Part shown: positions 62,437 through 64,000 of the stretch, one piece after another
How the letters are laid out: each line of letters begins with the position of its first letter
Position numbering within the stretch: the first letter of the stretch is position 1
NCBI RefSeq assembly: GCF_003346865.1
Contig: NZ_QDKL01000003.1
Location: 62,001-126,000 of the forward strand
Direction: 5' to 3'
Length of the DNA: 64,000 nucleotides
Source: Halobacteriovorax vibrionivorans
GTDB taxonomy: Bacteria > Bdellovibrionota > Bacteriovoracia > Bacteriovoracales > Bacteriovoracaceae
Program-made: the position numbers and the translations under genes
Notes under the pieces: generated by a model
What the model saw: the letters and a program-made list of their open reading frames with translations, nothing else
The model's database searches: none
What the model was told of the DNA's origin: nothing

Positions 62437-64000
62437 CTAGCTTCCGCACATCTCGCAGTCTTCTGGGTTCTCAATTGAACAAACCATTGCTGCTGCTTCT
62501 TGCTCTAATTGCTCAGGAGTTTTCTTTGTTTCGTTCTTAACTGTGAACTGAACAGCGTTAACTGCAGCACGTGAACGAAGGTAGTACATACCTGTCTTAA
62601 GACCTTTTTTCCAAGCATAGAAGTGCATTGAAGAAAGCTTACCGAAGTTAGGGTTTTCCATGTGGATATTCAGTGATTGACCTTGGTCAATATATGGCCC
62701 ACGTCCCGCAGACATATCGATAACTGCTTTTTGCTTAACTTCCCATACTGTTTTGTAGAGCTCTTTTGTTGCTTCTGGAATTCTTTCAATTGATTGAATT
62801 GAACCATTGTTAGCAATGATCTCATTTCTCATTGTATCATCCCAAAGTCCAAGATCGATTAGATCACGAACAAGGTACTTGTTAACAACTGCAAATTCAC
62901 CAGAAAGAACACGTCTTACGTAGATATTTGAAGTAATTGGCTCAAAACACTCGTTATTTCCTAGGATTTGAGAAGTTGAAGCAGTTGGCATTGGAGCTAC
63001 TAGTAGTGAGTTTCTTACTCCGTGCTCTTTTACTTCTTTCTTCAGTGCATCCCAGTCCCAACGGCCAGAGTGTGCTGAGTGTCCCCACATATCAAATTGG
63101 AATTGTCCTTGTGACATTGGAGAACCTTCATATGTTGAGTAAGGCCCATCAATTTTTGCTGTATCTTTTGAAGCTGTAACAGCTGCAAAGTAGATTGTTT
63201 CAAAAATATCGTTATTAAGCTTAAGTGCTTCTTCAGACTCAAAAGGAAGTCTCATCATAAAGAAAGTATCTTGGAGACCTTGTACACCTAGACCAATTGG
63301 ACGGTGTCTCATATTTGAGTTCTTAGCTTCTTCAACAGGGTAGTAGTTTACATCAATTACTCTGTTAAGATTCTTTGTCATACGATAAACAACTTTATAT
63401 AGGTGGTCGTGATCGTAAGTTGCTTTGCCTTGGTCGTCGATCTTTACAAATTTGTTAAGAGCAACTGAAGCAAGGTTACAAACAGCTACTTCATCTGGAG
63501 CTGTGTACTCAAGGATTTCTGTACAAAGGTTAGAAGACTTGATTGTTCCAAGGTTCTTCTGATTTGATTTCTCGTTAGCTGCATCTTTGTAAAGCATATA
63601 AGGAGAACCAGTTTCAGTTTGAGACTCAAGAACAGCAAACCATAGGTCTTGTGCTCTGATTGTTTTCTTGGCCTTACCTGCTTTTTCGTACTTAGTGTAT
63701 AGCGCTTCAAACTCAGCACCATAGCAATCAGCTAAGCCTGGACATTCGTGTGGGCAAAATAGTGACCACTGTCCATCTTCTTCAACTCTTTTCATGAATA
63801 AGTCAGGAGTCCAAAGTGCGTAGAAAAGGTCACGCGCTCTTTGCTCATCTTTACCTGTATTCTTTTTCATTTCTAGGAATTCAAAGATATCTGCGTGCCA
63901 TGGCTCAAGATAGATTGCAAATGAACCTTTACGCTTTCCACCACCTTGATCAACGTAGCGAGCTGTATCATTAAAAACTTTTAGCATTGGAACGATTCCG
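62437..64000 (-). CDS. nrdA: Ribonucleoside-diphosphate reductase alpha subunit (3' part)
   Basis: The C-terminal ~520 residues of a class I large subunit that reduces ribonucleotides to deoxyribonucleotides. The frame runs off the right edge ([20 protein letters not shown] at the start of the visible part). [40 protein letters not shown] and [17 protein letters not shown] surround the active-site Cys, Glu and substrate loop. The C-terminus ends in CEMCGS, the redox Cys pair. The overall style is close to eukaryotic RRM1 rather than E. coli NrdA. The gene for the small subunit is not in view. Confidence 0.96.
   Translation of the reverse strand, partial: GIVPMLKVFNDTARYVDQGGGKRKGSFAIYLEPWHADIFEFLEMKKNTGKDEQRARDLFYALWTPDLFMKRVEEDGQWSLFCPHECPGLADCYGAEFEALYTKYEKAGKAKKTIRAQDLWFAVLESQTETGSPYMLYKDAANEKSNQKNLGTIKSSNLCTEILEYTAPDEVAVCNLASVALNKFVKIDDQGKATYDHDHLYKVVYRMTKNLNRVIDVNYYPVEEAKNSNMRHRPIGLGVQGLQDTFFMMRLPFESEEALKLNNDIFETIYFAAVTASKDTAKIDGPYSTYEGSPMSQGQFQFDMWGHSAHSGRWDWDALKKEVKEHGVRNSLLVAPMPTASTSQILGNNECFEPITSNIYVRRVLSGEFAVVNKYLVRDLIDLGLWDDTMRNEIIANNGSIQSIERIPEATKELYKTVWEVKQKAVIDMSAGRGPYIDQGQSLNIHMENPNFGKLSSMHFYAWKKGLKTGMYYLRSRAAVNAVQFTVKNETKKTPEQLEQEAAAMVCSIENPEDCEMCGS

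Noticed and set aside
1-64000. CRISPR arrays, tRNA or rRNA genes, insertion sequences
   Set aside because: No regularly spaced direct repeats, no tRNA-like cloverleaf region and no transposase or terminal-repeat pairs were seen by eye; a tool-based scan would be needed to exclude small ones.

Overview
The window reads as a stretch of core chromosome from an AT-rich Gram-negative bacterium. Signal peptides, lipoboxes, C-terminal outer-membrane barrels and a menaquinone pathway are all present. The combination of a mevalonate pathway, class I lysyl-tRNA synthetase, a eukaryote-like class Ia ribonucleotide reductase, RpoH, PilZ-containing regulators and several peptidoglycan-active proteins best fits the Bdellovibrionota, most likely a Bacteriovorax/Halobacteriovorax-type predator. 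That placement is inferred from gene content; no database was searched. I saw no tRNA, rRNA, insertion sequence, phage or CRISPR array, and no gene-free stretch longer than about 265 bases.

Layout. 1-3592: mevalonate operon (end of class II HMG-CoA reductase, a GYDIA-type GHMP kinase, diphosphomevalonate decarboxylase, mevalonate kinase). 3627-4460: a crotonase-fold protein that has lost its usual catalytic residues. 4591-8403: two divergent PilZ-GAF-AAA paralogues that look like sigma54 activators stripped of their ATPase and sigma54-contact parts. 8428-12362: thioredoxin reductase, a small conserved-looking protein and a tandem pair of outer-membrane barrel proteins. 12385-19739 (minus strand): short GlpD, acidic YbjQ-like protein, SecA, M23 peptidase and PP2C phosphatase. 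20004-24722: PrkA kinase, YeaH and SpoVR. 24795-30956: FecR-barrel protein, a repeat-type periplasmic protein, an unknown exported protein and RpoH. 31036-35189: rpsO, pnp, dut, a PHA-granule-type small protein and a ferredoxin. 35198-37827: small membrane proteins, a porin and two tiny lipoproteins. 37847-43497: menC, menA, menD, menF and ubiE/menG, with a divergent long-chain polyprenyl diphosphate synthase at 43612-44592. 44602-53847: mixed housekeeping and exported genes, including aminopeptidase P, lysS and a sodium:alanine symporter. 53877-64000: NamZ-type muramidase, thyA-folA, a YiiX-type lipoprotein, maf, methyltransferases, a DUF4105 protein and most of nrdA.

How the genes connect. 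The mevalonate operon would supply IPP to the polyprenyl synthase, whose chain MenA would attach to the naphthoquinone ring built by MenF, MenD and MenC and finished by UbiE; menB, menE and menH must lie elsewhere. SecA exports the many signal-peptide proteins. A PP2C phosphatase sits head-to-head with the PrkA kinase operon.

Signals beyond genes. (1) GGCC is strikingly over-represented for so AT-rich a sequence. (2) Several convergent gene pairs share a terminator hairpin whose loop or stem contains one gene's stop codon. (3) Several genes have promoter-like hexamers 6-8 bases before the start codon and no Shine-Dalgarno, suggesting leaderless mRNAs. (4) Two genes have a leader hairpin that covers or abuts the ribosome-binding site.
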